Assembly (NCBI GenBank): GCA_946902875.1
Contig: OX336355.1
Span: forward strand, 12,991,347 to 13,055,346
Length of the DNA stretch: 64,000 nt
Direction of reading: 5' to 3'
Source of the DNA: Nematopogon swammerdamellus
Lineage: Eukaryota > Arthropoda > Insecta > Lepidoptera > Adelidae
Made by a program: the position numbers and the translations under genes. The notes under the pieces are model-generated. The model worked only from the letters and a program-made list of their open reading frames with translations, did no database searches and had not been told where the DNA came from. Positions 23,293 through 35,675 of this stretch are shown piece after piece (the first letter of the stretch is position 1; every line of letters starts with the position of its first letter).

Positions 23293-24238
23293 GAATTGTA
23301 ACATGAGATTCAAAATTTAACTAACAAAATAAGGCATCATTTATGAAACCGACCCCATAATTGGATTGCTCGTTGGATTGGTTGGTCCTTTATCACCATT
23401 CCTATGCATAACTCTTTTTCTTGAGTCAAAATTCTGCCTGCAACGAATGCCAACATTTCGGTTTCATCGTGACATGTAGAGGATTTACAACATCCAAAGA
23501 TATCAAAGATGCAATAAAACCCGTGCAATTTGTCATTGACGAGAGAGAGAGGCCGATACACGGCCAATAGACAACCCAGATCAAAGACTTCAGTGTGGTC
23601 CTGTCTCGCCGCACTGCCCGGATATCGTCTCCTGTTTCAATAGATAGTTATGTACTAGAATAGATAGTTATGTATGAGTTATATTATATCGTCGTCGCAT
23701 CGGCGGGCCTTTGATATCAAATCTATTGATTTTTTTTTATAACACGAATTTATTTTTGATGCTGACGCATCTTATTCGACTTATGTCACGCAGATAAAAT
23801 ATGTTTTTGAGAAAGTGCCAGTTCAGGAATGAAATTATTTTAAGTTATTTAATCTTCAAAATTACATTTTGAGAGCAACAAACTGAATAAAAGAATTGAA
23901 ATCTCTTAAATTACGTGATATAATGGGGATATTTAGTATTGTTATCATACTAGAATATTTAAGACATTTTTAAAGTTATTTAATTTTAATTAGTTATATT
24001 TAGTTTAACCGAAAAATAGATGTACCTACCTAGTATTTAAATTTGTAATTATCAAGGAGATGAGTAAAACATGGAAGTACTTGAAATTACACCGACTTAA
24101 AAAACCTAAAAAAATTGTGTCAAACTAATTTTATAAATAAATTAAACAGACAGACGGATGGAACACGGGCAGACATCTGACCGATTTTAGAAGGGATGGA
24201 ATTGCAGACTAATAATAAAAAGCACTTTGTTTCAATTT

Positions 24239-24982
24239 GAGTAATAAAATTATGGCTTTAAAATGTTACTTTTGCATTAATTTTATTGTTGTCAGACTCT
24301 ACCTGTTTTATTTTGTGAATAATTATGGCTTTAAAAATGTTACTTTTGGTTTAATTGTATAGTTGTCAGACTCTACCTGTTTTATTTTGTGAATAATTAT
24401 GGCTTTAAAATTTTTACTTTTGGTTTAATTGTATAGTTGTCAGACTCTACCTGTTTTATTTTGTGAATAATTATGGCTTTAAAAATGTTACTTTTGGTTT
24501 AATTGTATAGTTGTCAGACTCTACCTGTTTTATTTTGTGAATAATTATGGCTTTAAAATTTTTACTTTTGGTTTAATTGTATAGTTGTCAGACTCTACCT
24601 GTTTATTTTGTGAATAATTATGGCTTTAAAAATGTTACTTTTGGTTTAATTGTATAGTTGTTAGACTCTACCTGTTTTATTTTGTGAATAATTATGGCTT
24701 TCAAAATGTTACTTTTGGTGTAATTTTATAGTTGTCATACTCTACCTGTTTTATTTTGTGAATAATTGGCTTTAAAAATGTTACTTTTGGTGTAGTTGTA
24801 TAGTTGTCAGACTCTGCCTGTTTTATTTTGTGAATAATTATGGCTTTAAAAATGTTACTTTTGGTTTAATTGTATAGTTGTCAGACTCTACCTGTTTTAT
24901 TTTGTGAATAATTATGGCTTTCAAAATGTTACTTTTGGTTTAATTTTATAGTGGTCAGACTCTACCTGTTTTATTTTGTGAA
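24239..24982 (+). repeat. minisatellite, about 10 copies of a 74-bp unit
   Basis: The unit contains GAATAATTATGGC, TGTTACTTTTGG, GTATAGTTGTCAG and CTCTACCTG in fixed order. The first copy is the most diverged. Inner copies differ by a few bases and alternate AAAATGTTAC with AAATTTTTAC versions, suggesting a two-unit higher-order pattern. There is no spacer/repeat alternation, so it is not a CRISPR. No ORF. Confidence 0.92.
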
Positions 24983-26089
24983 AGAAGAACCCTAGCCAAT
25001 TGAAAAGTTTTCACAAATGAACCAACATATTGTGATCATAAGTACGTGCATTATGTCGATCTAACGTTCAACTAGCTTTTGAACGCGGCTTCGCTCGCGG
25101 TAGACTTGGTTTAATAGCAAATCCGATTTAAACGCAAATGTGATATACGATCGCTTCTCTTATATTATCTCGCTCCCTCCCGTTTATTATTTCTTTGATT
25201 CTGCTCACCCTAAGGCTGTTTAGCGTGAGGTTGATTAGCCTCAATAACTACTCTTTCCATTGATGTAAACCGCATCAAAATATGTTCAGTGGTTCCGGAG
25301 TTTACCTCAAACATACATACAGACAGTTCCCTTTTATAAGAAGTAGAGAGCAGATATAGAGATGTTTGACTTTAATTAATTATCATCTACCTACCTTCGT
25401 GACGACACATGTCTCAAACAAATTTTGTCGTGTCTTTCAGTAACAAAAACAAAAGCTACTAAGAATTGTATATAAATTAACTGTGCTGTTTAGAGCGTTT
25501 TGCGAAACAAATTAAACAAAATCCTATGCCAGATAAAATAATTTTAGCCCAATAAAATCTAGGATCTAAAGTTCGTAATTTTATTTAGAAATGTGTTAAT
25601 GATTTGTAAGTTTGCTATTAAACCTACTTAAATAATCTCTCTAATAGTTCAAATATCTAACACTATTGAAATTACAGCTGACATCTATTTATTCCAATAA
25701 GAGACTAATTAAAACCCGTCCGAACGTAAAATATTAATTTATTACAAACTCTACCTTCGGCTACTTACGTAATTAATATATTACGTCCGCTAATAATTAA
25801 CAAGCGGAGTTAACGTTCAATTAATTTGTTCCACTAAGCGCATAGTTAATTCGCCAAAAATCACCACAAAAAACTTCCTGAATCACAGCCAATTAGACCG
25901 ACAATAATGGAGCCATTTACAAAAACAAACTGATGTACAAACAACAGATTCGCGGACACTTACACAGCACTCTGTTCCGAAGCAATTAGGAAACTGAATC
26001 TCCAGGCATCCGTCTCAATGTCGCATCACAAAAAACAATATTACAATATCGCACACACTTTCAATAAACGATTATTTTCGCACAAACGT

Positions 26090-26410
26090 CATTCGGTGGG
26101 GCTATTCGTCTATCGTGCGCGACGCGCGAGCGGGATAAAAAACGCACGATTAATGAAACAATCTTCCACTCCGAGTGGGATCCTAGTGCTGTCTCTTTCT
26201 GGCACGCACACAGGCACGCGCTCGCTTAATCCGTAAACAGTGTAACGGTGTAAGTGGATGGTTTGGTGAAGTGACACACGGCGGGCGGGTGTGTGTGCGC
26301 GTGATGTGTACGTACGAAAGAGGCGAGCGTGTGCGTCACTAACACTAGTGCGGCGCAACCGGGAGGTTGTTAACACGACGCTCCTCGCAGTTAGACTAAC
26401 TCGCATCCAA
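26090..26410. promoter_or_regulatory. CpG-rich patch (candidate promoter)
   Basis: CpG-rich sequence (GTGCGCGACGCGCGAGCGGG near 26115) with GT/CA-rich stretches to 26340. It is single-copy looking and flanked by AT-rich DNA. The ORFs on both strands are composition artefacts. It could be a promoter or an enhancer of either neighbouring transcription factor gene. Confidence 0.3.
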
Positions 26411-26619
26411 ATCGCTTAATTTTATGAGTTGTTGCCTTCTCCACCCCCTCGCGCAGCGCAGGAGGAGTGGTCTTGCACGTGCGCTCAGCCGATCCATTGA
26501 TTATATCAGACGGTTGAATCTCTGTTGCAACTTGCAAGCTGCGGTGGAGGTAGATAGACAATGTAACTCGGTTCAAATGAGAGTAGAGAATGTGAGGTAG
26601 AGTTGACCACATCTTGAAT

Positions 26620-28040
26620 TATACCTACATTCTGTGAGCAAACAATGTAGGCAGAGCATAGGGACTATATAGAAGTGGATTTACGAATTAGGTGTATTAT
26701 AGGTATGCACTTAAATATTTATTTTTATTTAATAAATTTTCTGTAGTCTTTATTCTTCGTCTTAAAGATTTGTTTAAATAGTTTTAACTAAGTGCTATAA
26801 ATTTTCAGCGCAATTCAAAAACGTTTCTTCAAAAAAATATGTAAGTATGTTTATGCGTCTCTAAATTATTGCAAATAAATTGTAAATCAACCTGATACCT
26901 TCAAAGTAAATGTGAAGTTAAGAAATCGTGTATCGTCCTAAAACGCATTTTCTAAAGTGATACGGACACAATAAATTGTAATCATATCGTTATTATTAGA
27001 TACGAGTATGATTATTCATTTTAATCATAGTAAAAGATTTAATAATCGTTACTTCCTAATAATCTCCCTAAAAATCACATCCACTATCACATAAAATCAC
27101 TTACAATATCTGTAAATATACAGGTATAAGGTACCTGGTGTAATTTACGAAGATATTGAATTATTGTGCATCGGATTTTGTAGAAATACAAACCGAATGA
27201 TACGCCTAATACGATTTATGATTGACTATAGACCGTATAAGCCTCTACTGCTACGGATGCGATTACTAAGACAATACCCGTGAGTAATATTAATTTAGTT
27301 AACTTATTTTATATGCAAGTAATTTCGTACGTGAATTGACTTGGTACAATTTATTCTGCTATGCGGTGTTAGTCGTAACACACATTACGATACCGATTAA
27401 TTCTAATAAGGCTGATGATAATCGGCAGTTATGATTCACCGCATCGGTAATCGCTGCATCCCTATTTTTAATCAATTATATTATCTAAATTATATAACTT
27501 TCAGAATGCACTTACTTCATGACAATATAAAATCCGTCTTTTGTGTATATAGAATAATTGAATTCCCGCAAGAACTACTTTCAGTATGAATAGTTTACTG
27601 TTTTAAAATTCAAGTAGTTGCCGTAAACTATTCATCAAGCTAGGCAACCAATTATATATTTATTTATTTGACATGAAATTCAACATCTAATTAAATACAT
27701 TGTTTAAAAAAATTACAAAAATTATAAAACTTTACAGCCGAAACAACATATTTTAAATTAATTTACAGAGATAGCTGCCATTCTGAATTAAGAATGCGAT
27801 TAAATAAATTCCCACTAAATTCCTGTTGTTTTTCCGAAAACATAATTATAATAAAATAAAATATAATAAAAAAGAATAAGATAGTTTATTTTTCATACTT
27901 TAGCATATACAATGTAAAAGGTAATAATGATAAAAATTACCTAATTCGTGAATTTCTCTCAAAATTTCACACAAGCCACGCTATTAATCCATAACCTCGC
28001 GTCAAAGCCACCTCGCGCTACGCCGCTTAGCTCGACACAG
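26620..28040. other. repeat-poor gene-free stretch
   Basis: Strongly AT-rich with no SINE, LINE or TIR element that I recognise, unlike the DNA on both sides. No exon is supported. Confidence 0.4.
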
Positions 28041-28229
28041 TAGCAATAACTCAGCGTACGGGGTCGCTCAGAAATCACGTCACCACTCCATTACCACCCC
28101 GCGCATACATACACACACCCACCTACACACGTACGGGGACTATTCTGTAGCGGGCCAATCGAGAACCGACTACGAAGGATTTCTTTCTTATCCGAGTTGG
28201 AAAAGTGAATTTTTTTCATCTTTCAACAC

Positions 28230-28435
28230 GGTTGCTTCAAGGTTTGGATTCCACGTAAGTAAAACCGTATGTATTACCTTAATTTACTAGGTGGTAGTTC
28301 TCTTATTGGTACCGCCGCATTGAATGTAGGTCGTTCGAAACAGCTGTAATAATAGGTTGTGTTTTCCGGCCAATTCCGTGTAGCCGGCACGACCAAGGTG
28401 TAATGTGCTGGCATTATGGGTGTAAAAGTGTGAAG
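28230..28435 (+). mobile_element. SINE family A copy, degraded
   Basis: Starts in the B-box-like section (GGTTTGGATTCCACG) and keeps TACTAGGTGGTAG, GGTACCGCCGCATTGAATG, GTGTTTTCCGG and GTAGCCGGCACGACC, then decays. No tail. Confidence 0.6.
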
Positions 28436-28839
28436 TAACTATTATTTTATCTGTGGTAGTAAGAAGGAGTTATGTGCCAACCATGCAAAAAAAACTATAC
28501 ATATTTCTAGTAAAATGAAGGGGTAAAAATACGCAGAGAGGATTCTCGGAGAAGTAGACTCCGTTCGACGTATCTTGTCCCTCGTGCCAAACCTGCCAAA
28601 CCTTATGCTTTACATAATAGGGATTGAAATTGCTCAAACCGACGGACAAGTTATGTGGTCCGCTGCATTGCATTACCTTCCGTAGTGCCATTCACATCGA
28701 GAAAAGCTCTATTTCTCGATCGTGCTAGATAGTGATTGACTTCCAGAGCAGGGTTGCCAGGTGTTCACGTCAATATTTTCGATGTTCTGTCCACGGTAAA
28801 AAACCTAAGCAACGTGGACTATTATGTGTTCTTGTTTTT

Positions 28840-29115
28840 TAGGGTTCTGTATCCGGTACGGGACGCTATTACTAAGCCTACGCTGTCTGTCTGTCTGTCT
28901 GTCCTACGGCTGTATCTTTGGAACCGTAATACGTAGCCGCTTGAAATTTTCACAGAATATGTGTTATTATGGCAGATGTAACAACAAATAAAAAATAGAA
29001 AAAGTAAAAAATTAAGGGGGGTTCCATAAAAGAAACGTGTTTTTTGTTTTGTTTTTTGTTTTGTGGTGCGGAAACCTCGGTGCGCGAGTCGGACTCGCAG
29101 TTGGCCGGTTTTTTT
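28840..29115 (-). repeat. dispersed repeat G, copy 2
   Basis: Reverse orientation copy: TTAGGGTTCTGTATCCGGTA at left, (CTGT)n at 28880-28900, and GCGCGAGTCGGACTCGC near the right end. Confidence 0.6.
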
Positions 29116-30327
29116 TACAAAACTGTTTATCGATGTATCAACAGTCGCTTCGGAAACGCAATTGTTGTTATTTGACTCGAAATATCGTAGCTGCTCGATT
29201 CCAGTTTTGTCTGCTACTTAATTGGCCTCCAGTTCGCTATCTTTTTCCCACACGGGTCTAATGTGAGGTGATCGATTTGCAAGATTAATTCAACCTCGTA
29301 CATTACCGTTTTTATCTTAGCGCATATAGACGATTTGCTCGTCTGCTCTCTTGGGATGTTTCTGCTTTATTCTATTTTCAGTGGGTAGGTCTCGCGATAT
29401 TTTTTTAATTTATATATACAGGGTGTTCGGCACATCGACCGACAAATTTTATTTTGTAGGTAAGTGGGATCATTTGCAACGTTTTGACCCATGATACCTT
29501 TTGTCAGATGTCACGTGTTATCGAGATACGATTTTTTTTCTTTATTTTTGAGTGTTACTTCTACAATAATCTGTTGTCTACAAGGCTGACTGGAAGAAAT
29601 TTCGTTCTGCAATAAGTTGTCTTCATTATCGCATACTAGTTCAACTATCTGTAGGTATGTACTCGTGGTTCCGCTAACGTTAAGGCTATTATGTGAAGAA
29701 TGTTATGTAGGCTTTAATCGTTCGGAGAATGTCAATGTTTCTTCGGTGAAAACTACATCTAAATAACTTGAGATGTTCTAGAGTTATATATAATTGAACG
29801 AACATATACACAATGTGGACGGCAGATTTTACATGTTGGAAAATTAGGGATAACACATACATACCATATACATACATATATAAACGCTGGAATGAATTAT
29901 CATCCAGACAGTAAACCGAAGGGCTTTTGAGCAACTCCAAAAATCCATAAAATGCGACAACTTAAAAATTCAATTTTATGACAGAACTAAAAAAACTAAC
30001 CATTAAAAACAAGCTGAAACGGATGTCTCTATTTGAAGAACACCACAAACCATTAAAGGACGATTTAAATATTTCTCTTCTCGTCCTTTTCGCTTTTATT
30101 GTCCTCAATAAAAAGCTTGGATCGTTGCTCTCGAGAGCTGCATCCCAATTAAGGGTTTAGGGTTCTATAGGGGACAGCGTGGCTGTGGATATTGATTGTC
30201 TGTCCGCCTGTGCAGTTTGAGACAGACACATTAGTTAGACAAGATTGCAAATACTTGAAACGAGTGGTGAAGAACGACATTAATTTTATTTTATATAGAT
30301 TATAACCTTTTTCCATCGTTAATTCGA

Positions 30328-30426
30328 TGAAGGACGAAAGGGAAGCGCTGACATAGCACCTAGTTCACCAAAGTGTCATAGGCTGACATCAGGGATTTTG
30401 TAGGTGATGTAGCCAAGTATATCAGA
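30328..30426 (+). mobile_element. SINE family A 3' fragment
   Basis: Holds GAAAGGGAAGCGCTGACATA, CACCTAGTTCACC and TTGTAGGTGATGTAGCCAAG; no head. Confidence 0.65.
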
Positions 30427-30819
30427 AAAAAAATTAGAAAACGTGTAAGTACTTTGTGCTAAGTGCTGTTTGTACTTTTAAGGTTGACTGGAATAAATTC
30501 CATTTCGTATGTAATAAGTTTCCCTTCTCTACCTCGGAAAACTATCAAATACAATATAATATATAAACATACTTCGCATCGTTTTAAGAGTAAACAAAAA
30601 TAATTAACTCAGCCGATAATATCCAAAATTACCGTAATAAATAATAAAGCCGGGAACCCCCACTTAAGAGACGTCCACCCCTCGCCGCGCTTCGCTCGCT
30701 AATGACTTATTTAGAACGTTTAGGGCCGTTCGCACTGTCCATGTTTCACACCAAATAAGTCAAAAAAAAATTTGACAGATTTTCTTTTTTCGACCTATTG
30801 ACTTTCTAAGAAGAAGAAA

Positions 30820-31210
30820 AAAACCGGTCAAGAGCGAGTCAGGCTCGCACAAATTGTGTTTCCGTGCTAAAGCAAATTATATATTCGTTTCCCGCAAATA
30901 TTACATTGTCGAAAAAAACCTGTACTTTTTCTGTAATCGATGGCTTAATTATTTTAAGCCTTCATATCTACTAACCCCATGAAAATGTTCATTTAGCTTT
31001 AGAAACCTAGAAGAACGGGGGAGGGGGGAGGGGGGGGGGTAGATTTTTCAGAAACATCAACTTGTAAAAAAAATATTTTTAGAATCCTTACAGTTAGCTC
31101 TTTCAAATGATACGTTTATGTTGTCCCACACGATGTGTAAAATTTAACTTTTTTATTGCTTTCAAATCGGCCCCCCATATTAATGTAAAATAAATATTTA
31201 TCTAGTTTTT
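30820..31210 (+). repeat. dispersed repeat G, copy 3, with G-rich tract
   Basis: Starts AAACCGGTCAAGAGCGAGTC. Includes a G-rich run at 31018-31043 and ATTTAACTTTTTTATTGC-type sequence. No ORF. Confidence 0.5.
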
Positions 31211-31399
31211 GACGAGCGATATATTATGTGCTAACCCATAGCAAAGTCGAATTGAAAGAAACATATTATTGAAATATGTTGTTTTATTTTCGATATAATA
31301 CTTTATTTCAAATAAAATACTTAAAAATAATTTAATCTAGACCTAAAAATAAATAAATTAACTATAAAAATAAATCCAACTATAAATAAAAATAATAGT

Positions 31400-31625
31400 C
31401 CATGGGGACCATTAGCATGGTCCCCATGACTAAAGCGGCGGCGTTCCCCATGTGGACTGTCAGTCAGGGTGATCCGCTGCTTGAAATGCGCTCGGGCACG
31501 GCGCCGGCGGCGCGGCGGTCCCCAGACGCGTCAGTGAGTAGTTTTCCCAATTTCTTGGAAAAACTGATCGCGTCCGAGCCACAAACCGTAGTTGTTCTTG
31601 TACTGTGTGAGCTAGGATGGAACAT
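31400..31625 (-). pseudogene. retroelement-derived coding fragment (family unknown)
   Basis: The minus-strand reading TTTVCGSDAISFSKKLGKLL, then TDASGDRRAAGAVPERISSS, stands out by its GC-rich, codon-like composition in AT-rich flanks. Phrases like this recur in lepidopteran repeat-derived proteins as I remember them. No known domain is recognised, and an A/T-rich tail on the left (31270-31390) suggests reverse transcription. Alternatively it is a captured gene exon. Confidence 0.4.
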
Positions 31626-31972
31626 GCCTAAATTAAATATATACATAATATGCAAAAGTACTTACCTATTTGTTTTTGATTTGGCTATTTAGTCGAGTAA
31701 AACTACATATCTGTCAAAAATACAGCAAAATGTTAAAACAGTTTAGGAGCCGAATAGCCATAAGTGATATGAGCGAGTTAGTCGTTTTATGACTACCCAC
31801 ATGCTATTAGAATATGGGACCTCGGATAAGCGGCGCGGCAGGTAGCCGTACTGTCGTAAAAATTAGGTCTCCACCACTTAAGATAGAACGCACCAAAGAA
31901 ATAAAAAGGATAGACAGACATCAAAATATAGTCGAGATTTTTTTTTTAATCACAAATATAATCCATGTGAGA

Positions 31973-32385
31973 GATGGGTAGTCGGCTCGGTCTTGGCTCG
32001 GACTCTTGATCTCTAGGTCCGAGGTTTGAGTCCGGCCGACATGCACCAATGAGTTTTTTTTTTACAGGAAATTTTAGGTACATGCATACCTACACCTGCT
32101 GCTTCACCGTTCGGAACCGGTGTAAAGCTGTAGGTACGTTCCCTTGCTCCTTTCTAGGTGGTAGGCCAAATTGTAGCCGACTGGATTGGTACCACCGTAC
32201 TGGATGTAAGATGGCCGCATGCCATCATCGGCTGTGTTCTCCTCTAGTTCAGTATATCCAGCAATTCAAAAGAGGTATTTCGTCAAATTTCTCGGGGGTG
32301 GGATTGGCTGGTCGAAGTGTGTGCTGGTCGAAGTTAGGCCTACCTAAGTCATCCAAATCGGGTTAAGTATTATGTAAAAAAAAAA
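31973..32385 (+). mobile_element. SINE family B copy, diverged
   Basis: The head (GATGGGTAGTCGGCTCGG ... GAGGTTTGAGTCCGGCCGAC) is more diverged than the body, which keeps CCTACACCTGCTGCTTCACC and TTGGTACCACCGTACTGGAT. A-tail at 32376-32385. Confidence 0.75.
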
Positions 32386-32451
32386 TTACATTACACGATA
32401 TATCTATCTCTATCACGCTTGTAACGTATCTCATTGTTTGTCTCATCTCAA

Positions 32452-32698
32452 GCAAATTGTGTGCATTTATAGACGAATAGGGACATTAAATTGTTTGCAT
32501 TTATAGACGAATGGGGACAGAAAAGTGTGTGCATTTGTAGACGAATGGGGACAGTAAATTGTTTGCATTTATAGACGAGAGGGGACAGAAAAGTGTGTGC
32601 ATTTGTAGACGAATGGGACAGTAAATTGTTTGCTTTTATAGAATGGGGACAGTAAATTGTTTGCATTTGTAGACGAATAGGGAGGACAGTAAATTTTC
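32452..32698 (+). repeat. minisatellite, about 7 copies of a 36-37-bp unit
   Basis: The unit is TTTGCATTTATAGACGAATG followed by GGGACAGTAAATTG. Alternate copies read AAAAGTGTGTGCATTTG, so the array seems built from a two-unit (about 73 bp) block. The minus-strand ORF across it is purely the repeat. Confidence 0.85.
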
Positions 32699-33037
32699 TG
32701 AGATGTGTATGATTGACATTTCTAACCTTTTAAATTATATGTGTTAAACGATGTCGGGAATCGGGATATTGGTCAAATGTTTAATGGAACAATCTCCTCC
32801 TGATAGCAATTTATAGACGTTTTGTGAAACGACTCTGGTAGGAATTTATATAAGTGTTGTAAACTCTGATTTGAATTGAGCTATTTAAAATTGAAGCGCC
32901 TAAAACTCTTGTAGGTAGCAGGAGGAAGTGAAAATAAAACTTCTGAAGGTGTTTTAATTAATCTGTACGTGTCGTTACCACTAACTGGAAGTTCGATACG
33001 ACTATGAAAATAGTCCACGTTTTCTCTGCAACTAAGC

Positions 33038-33158
33038 GTAGCCGGCACGAACAAATGGTAGCGCTGACATGGTACCTAGTTGCCACAGGAACAATATGCA
33101 ATGGGCTGACATCGCGGTTGTATATGGTGCAGTCAAAGATGTCAGGTTCCATAGAAAA
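33038..33158 (+). mobile_element. SINE family A 3' fragment, degraded
   Basis: Recognisable by GTAGCCGGCACGAAC, GCGCTGACATGGTACCTAG and GTCAGGTTCCATAGAAA. Confidence 0.55.
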
Positions 33159-33649
33159 TGTATTAAAACTACTATCAACTTATCCGGCTCGAAGGACCAA
33201 AATCCACAAAGCTCTATAAAAGTCCTAACAACCCAACAATATGACTACAATAGCACTTGTCCAGCGACTATATAAAGCGTTGTCAGTACACACACATTAG
33301 TAGCAGACCGTAAAGTTAGAACTTGCCCAGAATAAGAATAGGAGAAAAATCAATAGACGGCAATTCTGCTCGCTTGTAACGATATGAGTGGGCTAGTGAT
33401 GTGTCATACATATCGCACTAATAAATATCGATATAATAATGTTGAATCTTGTATATTATAGTTTTTATTAAGTCAGGCACATACAGGTGCATTGAAACAA
33501 ACTTTGCACAAGATCAATACATATCGATAGAATGATGGATGACTTATTGACAGACATAGAACCCTAAAAATGGTGGCAGTTATCTATAGTAGTATAGTAA
33601 GGCTGGACGGTCTCTTGTCCGTGCCGTCTGAAGTACGAAACCCGGGCGT

Positions 33650-33790
33650 GCACCACAAAGATCACTTTTTAGGGTTCCGTAGCCAGCAACGCTGGCGGGA
33701 CCCTTGTGAAATCGGTCAGCTGTCTGTCCGTCCGTCCGTCCGTCTGTCACTATGTATTCTCTGATATACATGACCATAATACGAGACATT
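33650..33790 (-). repeat. dispersed repeat G, fragment with (GTCC)n
   Basis: TTAGGGTTCCGTAGCCAGCA followed by a GTCTGTCCGTCCGTCCGTC run at about 33722-33745. Minus-oriented end piece. Confidence 0.5.
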
Positions 33791-33837
33791 AAAGTAACAT
33801 TGAAAACGTTACATCCGGCTAGCTAAAAATATAACAG

Positions 33838-34645
33838 ATTTATACATATATAATAGTGTCAAGTTATACAACATACTTCCAGAGAGTATTAAAAACATAA
33901 ATAACAATAAATTTAAGATTGCAGTGATAAAATACCTACTTAATAATAAAGTAATGATAGTACAGTGGAAGAGTTCTATGATTTGTAGTCAGATTAGTGT
34001 ATATGTATATATAAATAATAAGATGGAGCGTTGACGTCGACCAAACCACAAGATCTACGGCGAGGACGACGTCCACCACCGGCCAGCTTGGGGTCATCGG
34101 GACCTCGCATCCTGTCTAGTGCCCCCGCTACCGGTGGTGCAGTGCAACTGTGAGGCGATGCGCGCGCGAAGAACGAAATATGTGAAAGAGCTGCGCGACA
34201 TCGCCGTGCAGCCTGGCGGATACGGAGCTCTCCGAGATGGGGGTGGTGGTGGCCTACGTGTCTAGTACCACCACCTATCGCTCGTAGCTTGCCTCGCGTC
34301 GTCTCGGAGAGCTCCGTAGCCACGGCCTGCACCCGCCGGCGATTGTCTCCCGCCGCCGGCGGTATTACCGTTTTTTATTTTTGTATTTATTTTGTGTATT
34401 TTTATTACTTTTGTATAAATATGTAAAATTAATATGAATTTTTAAAATGTGAAATAAAGGATATAATAATATATGTAGGTGCATCTAGTCATACATAACT
34501 GTTATATCTGTCTTTAACTAAACTATACAACAAACTTCCAGAGAGTATTAAAAACATAAATAACACTAAATTCAAGATTGAAGTGAAAAAATACTTAATA
34601 ATAAAGTAATGTTATACAGTGGAAGAGTTCTATGATTTGTAGATA
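33838..34645 (+). repeat. two LINE C-terminal ends in direct order around a GC-rich insert
   Basis: 33850-33990 and 34520-34645 are about 85-90% alike by eye. Each reads, with breaks, as a LINE polymerase end (LPESIKNINNTKFKIEVKKY in the second). Between them, 34015-34370 is GC-rich and contains a near-palindromic GGAGCTCTCCGAGA / TCTCGGAGAGCTCC pair. The origin of the insert is unknown. Confidence 0.5.
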
Positions 34646-35019
34646 GATAGTCTTTAACTTATCCTATATAATGATGTACCTTTTGGCAAATCTATTGAGG
34701 CTTTATATTTTTATTTAATTTATATTTTTAATTTTGTTGTAATTTAGATTTAGACTTAGGAAATGTTGTCAGATTTAAGTACCCTAACCTAACCTATTAA
34801 CCTTATGCCAGCACGTATTGCACAGTGGTTGACAACCTACTATTATTGTATTACATAAGTAAGTGATAATATGAATACATTTTGTACTGTGATATTATGA
34901 CAATTATTTGATTATCATATGTTAATTTTAATAAAAAAGTAATAATTCTGCGACTCGAAATTCAATTTTCATTATGTACCTATCTGCATATTCATCTAAC
35001 ATTATCACGACCTATTAAT

Positions 35020-35362
35020 TTTTTTATGGAACCGGACTACATCACTTGGCTACATCACCTGACAACATCCGTGACGTCAGCCCATCACACCTTGGTGAAC
35101 TAGGCGCCATGTCAGTGGTTACCTTGAGTCGTGCAGTGCAGGCTATACTGAAACGGAAACACGAACTATTTTGACAGCCGCTTCTATAGCAACCTTCAGT
35201 CAGTGCGGTTAAACCCTAACACCTAGTAAGGGAAGTGACATACGGCTTTACGTGAAATCCGAACCACGACTAGATTCGAAAGTCCGACCGCGCCCGGCGT
35301 TGCTTACCTTTGGCGATAAGGCACCGAAACATCGCACCACCGAGCATCCTAGGTTGACAAAA
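35020..35362 (-). mobile_element. SINE family A copy, diverged
   Basis: Minus copy with duplicated ACATCACNTGGCTACATCACC start and a decayed head at 35270-35362. Confidence 0.7.
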
Positions 35363-35502
35363 AATATATATAAAAGGTCATACAGAAGACCCTATTTACA
35401 ATTTTAGTTAATGAAGTTACTCATCCTCATTGCTCACCCATTCATAGCTTCGTGAGGCGGGCTTGGGCACACGAAGGATTTTTATCCAACTAAAAAACTG
35501 TC

Positions 35503-35675
35503 ACCGAGTCACGCAGCGTGTGGGTCTTCGTGCCTTATTGCTGCTTGATAGTTATCATGTCATAAAAAATTGCTTAACGTGGTGGTCGGTCTTGTGCTGT
35601 AATTTACAAGAGTACTTGCAGCACAACACCGATTACTCTGCTTAACCCGATTGTCGGGATAGGTACAGGTTGTGA
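35503..35675 (+). repeat. dispersed repeat D, 3' part
   Basis: CACCGAGTCACGCAGCGTGTG through GTGGTGGTCGGTCTTGTGC to CCGATTGTCGGGATAGG. Same blocks as 39320-39480. Confidence 0.6.

Noticed and set aside
24239..24982. CRISPR-like array
   Set aside because: The units are contiguous 74-bp repeats with no unique spacers, and the genome is eukaryotic.
26018..26406. ORFs of 72-98 codons on both strands
   Set aside because: They arise from CpG-rich DNA on both strands at once; no conserved residues. Treated as candidate regulatory DNA.
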